Position numbers and translations under genes: made by a program. A DNA stretch of 64,000 nucleotides from Geobacteraceae bacterium. Lineage in GTDB: Bacteria; Desulfobacterota; Desulfuromonadia; Geobacterales; Pseudopelobacteraceae. A model generated the notes under the pieces. The model saw only the letters and a program-made list of their open reading frames with translations, was not told the origin of the DNA and did not search any database. This document shows positions 62,076 to 64,000 of this stretch, piece by piece (position 1 is the stretch's first letter; each line of letters begins with the position of its first letter). The DNA lies in assembly GCA_013336525.1 (NCBI GenBank), contig JAAXTM010000003.1:124001-188000 (forward strand), given 5' to 3'.

Positions 62076-63577
62076 ACCTTGAAAATTTAAAAATATTTGC
62101 TGTAAAAGCCAGACGCGCCGTCAATATGGCAGCTTTGCCGGTTGTGGCCATGGTTGTTGTGGCCGTTACTCTTAATTATGCTATATCCGCATTTTTCTTA
62201 AGCGATGCCGAAGAAAAAATCAAAAACATCCTGCTTTCTCACCGTGGACTCCACCAATATATCCAGAAGGTTATGCACCCCGCTTTTTACAAGGCAAGGG
62301 AGCAGGGTGAAATTTCTCAAGACTTTTATGCCCCTGAAATATTTTCATCTTCGTTTGTAGTTCGAGTTGATCACGGTTTTTATAATGAGGAGCTGAAAAA
62401 AGCGGGACTTCCGGAAATCTACTATAAATTGGCCTCAAATAATCCGCGCAATCCGGTTAACAAGGCCGACGAATTTGAATCTTCACTGATCAAAATGTTC
62501 AATGAAAACAGTGAAATAAGTGAATTCAAAAAAGTAGTAAACATTGACGGTAAAAAATATCTCTATTTCGCAATCCCGTTTCTCGAAACCAGCAATGCCT
62601 GTATCAGGTGTCATGGGAAAAGGGAGGATGCGCCGCAAGGGCTTCAGGCTCTGTATCCAGGGCAAGGAGGTTTTAACGAGAAGGCTGGTGTTTACAGGGC
62701 GATTGAATCGATCAGGGTGCCTGTAAGTGATGAAATTTCAACAGCCTTTATTCTTACTTGCTCGTTATCTGTTGGAATTATTGCAATGTTCATGCTGTTC
62801 TTTTTTAACAGACGCCTGAAAAGAACGGTGGATAAAAAGACCTATTCACTTGAAGCAGAGGTTGTGGAGCGTAAAAAAAAGGAAGATGATCTGGAGAAAA
62901 AAAATGCTGAGCTGGAACGGTTTGCCTACACGGTCTCACACGATCTGAAAAGTCCGATCATTACTATAAAGGGATTTACCGGTGCTCTGGAAAAAGATCT
63001 TTTGAAAGGGAATTATGAGCGGATGGCTGGTGATCTGAAACGTGTCAGCGATGCTGCCGACAGGATGAACGATCTGTTGTGTGACCTGCTGGAAATCTCG
63101 ACTGTTGGCCGTGTTGTCAATACATCGGAAGCGGTGGATATGAATCTGCTGGTAGAAGATGTGCTGGCACAACTTGAAGGGCCTTTGAGAAACAGTGATA
63201 TCAAAGTAACCGTACAATCTGATCTGCCGCCTTTATTCTGCGACCGGCAGCGGATGTGCGAGGTGGTTCAAAATCTGGTTGAGAACGCCATTAATTACAT
63301 GGGTGATCAGGTCGACCCTCATATACTGTTTGGTGTGCGGGAAGAATCTGGTGTAAAAGTATATTTCGTTCAGGATAACGGTATCGGTATTGATGAAAAA
63401 TATCACGAAAATGTTTTTGGCCTGTTCAACAAACTGGACGCCAAAAGCAGCGGCACCGGCATCGGCCTGGCACTGGTAAAACGGATCATCGAGGTTCATG
63501 GCGGGCGGGTCTGGGTGGAGTCGGATGGGGTCGGTAAGGGGAGTCGTTTTTGTTTTACGGTCGGGAGAAACTTTTAA
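62072..63577 (+). CDS. Haem-c sensor histidine kinase (DUF3365-type periplasmic domain)
   Basis: The 501-residue kinase has TM1 at about 19-39 and a periplasmic domain with PRNPVNKADEFE, YLYFAIPFLETSNACIRCHG (haem motif C177-I-R-C180-H181) and APQGLQALYPGQGGFNEKAG, all typical of the DUF3365/Tll0287-like domain. TM2 is at about 224-246, then HisKA with H290 and HATPase (GTGIGLALVKRI). A covalent haem suggests sensing of redox state or gas ligands in the periplasm. The receiver encoded next (63643) is its probable partner. Confidence 0.9.
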   Translation: MNLENLKIFAVKARRAVNMAALPVVAMVVVAVTLNYAISAFFLSDAEEKIKNILLSHRGLHQYIQKVMHPAFYKAREQGEISQDFYAPEIFSSSFVVRVDHGFYNEELKKAGLPEIYYKLASNNPRNPVNKADEFESSLIKMFNENSEISEFKKVVNIDGKKYLYFAIPFLETSNACIRCHGKREDAPQGLQALYPGQGGFNEKAGVYRAIESIRVPVSDEISTAFILTCSLSVGIIAMFMLFFFNRRLKRTVDKKTYSLEAEVVERKKKEDDLEKKNAELERFAYTVSHDLKSPIITIKGFTGALEKDLLKGNYERMAGDLKRVSDAADRMNDLLCDLLEISTVGRVVNTSEAVDMNLLVEDVLAQLEGPLRNSDIKVTVQSDLPPLFCDRQRMCEVVQNLVENAINYMGDQVDPHILFGVREESGVKVYFVQDNGIGIDEKYHENVFGLFNKLDAKSSGTGIGLALVKRIIEVHGGRVWVESDGVGKGSRFCFTVGRNF

Positions 63578-63579
63578 CT

Positions 63580-63621
63580 AGGGGGCAAGCGGCAAGGTTG
63601 AAACCATGACCCTTGGCCCTA
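63580..63621. repeat. Short degenerate GGGCAAGG hairpin
   Basis: AGGGGGCAAGCGGCAAGGTT (63580-63599) partly inverts as CCATGACCCTTGGCCCT (63605-63621). It looks like a shortened copy of the GGGTCAA-type element without loop core, and lies in the gap before the receiver gene. Confidence 0.55.
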
Positions 63622-63642
63622 ATATAAAAGGAGACACATCAA

Positions 63643-64000
63643 TGAACGGCGAGCCGTTGACTATTTTGCTGGTAGAGGACAATCCTGATCATGCCGAACT
63701 GGTTATGCGCAATATGGAGGATTTCCAGGTGGCTAACTCCATTATCCATGTCGAGGATGGTGAAGCGGCGCTGGATTGTCTGTACGGGCGTGGCAAGTAT
63801 GCCGATCGTAAACTGTTCCCCATGCCGCACCTGATGCTGCTGGATCTGCGCCTCCCCAAGGTGGATGGTCTGGAAGTGCTTAAAGAGGTTAAAGGCGATG
63901 CCGATCTGAAGGCCCTGCCGGTGGTTATACTGACAACATCGGATGCTGAGCGGGACTCGGCAATGGCATATGAATATCACGCTAACAGTTATGTGACAAA
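63643..64000 (+). CDS. Rcp1-like single-domain response regulator, 3' truncated
   Basis: The first 119 codons are visible before the window ends. The receiver has LLVEDNPDHAELV, the phospho-Asp in LMLLDLRLPKVDGLEVL and the Thr in ILTTSD, and the long loop LYGRGKYADRKLFPMPH that marks the Rcp1/cyanobacterial-phytochrome-partner subfamily. These receivers pair with HDLKxPL kinases such as the two encoded upstream. AGGAGA precedes the ATG. The end of the gene is not in the window. Confidence 0.9.

Overview
The window reads as chromosomal DNA of a Geobacter-like deltaproteobacterium (Desulfuromonadia/Geobacterales). The main reasons are: a periplasmic Hyb-type [NiFe] hydrogenase operon in the order small subunit, HybA, HybB, large subunit, protease; many sigma-54-dependent regulators and a consensus -24/-12 promoter; a dense array of hybrid histidine kinases with a large chemotaxis cluster; and c-type-haem signalling proteins. 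The species cannot be fixed from sequence alone. No rRNA, tRNA, CRISPR array, prophage or intact insertion sequence was found.

Layout. 0-2.4 kb: the end of an aliphatic-sulfonate/nitrate/taurine-type ABC importer (binding protein cut by the window start, permease, ATPase). 2.6-6.6 kb: small unrelated genes (membrane protein, small conserved-looking ORF, YaeQ, MipA/OmpV porin-like protein, DsrE-like periplasmic protein, pirin). 6.7-11.0 kb, minus strand: an NtrC-type regulator, a sensor kinase and a YeiH-family exporter in one operon, divergent from the hydrogenase operon at 11.2-17.0 kb. That operon has a perfect sigma-54 promoter and an upstream palindrome. 17.3-18.9 kb: a chemoreceptor with its own sigma-54-like promoter. 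19-30.8 kb: housekeeping genes (DUF1450 protein, ferritin, lgt, serA, trmL, truD, ackA, ferredoxin, DUF2905, queH, and a riboflavin/nrdR/comEB operon).

31-64 kb is almost entirely signal transduction. A TonB-dependent receptor, a YfiR-like periplasmic protein, a CHASE8-type hybrid kinase with two receivers and an Hpt, a sigma-54 response regulator and a FapA-domain protein form one apparent outer-membrane-to-transcription chain. A 17-kb chemotaxis cluster follows: cheW, MCP, orphan kinase dimerisation domain, P460-like cytochrome, kinase/receiver proteins, an MCP-like soluble coiled-coil protein, STAS, cheY, cheA, MCP, cheW, cheR, cheD, cheB, cheV, pseudo-kinase, second cheD. The window ends with a 1169-residue hybrid kinase, two paralogous kinases (one with a periplasmic haem-c sensor) and a truncated Rcp1-like receiver.

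The most unusual material is: (1) two proteins in the chemotaxis cluster that keep the kinase dimerisation fold signature but have lost the phospho-accepting His (Asp in one, Asn in the other); (2) a CheA with an embedded tandem MshEN/GspE-N-like module, a type of module that can bind c-di-GMP; (3) a soluble MCP-like protein with two degenerate signalling tips; (4) a haem-c P460-like protein translationally coupled to the orphan dimerisation domain; and (5) a family of about ten intergenic long hairpins whose arms are iterated short words that differ from copy to copy while architecture and a loop core are shared. Two of these hairpins carry the same roughly 30-bp insert.
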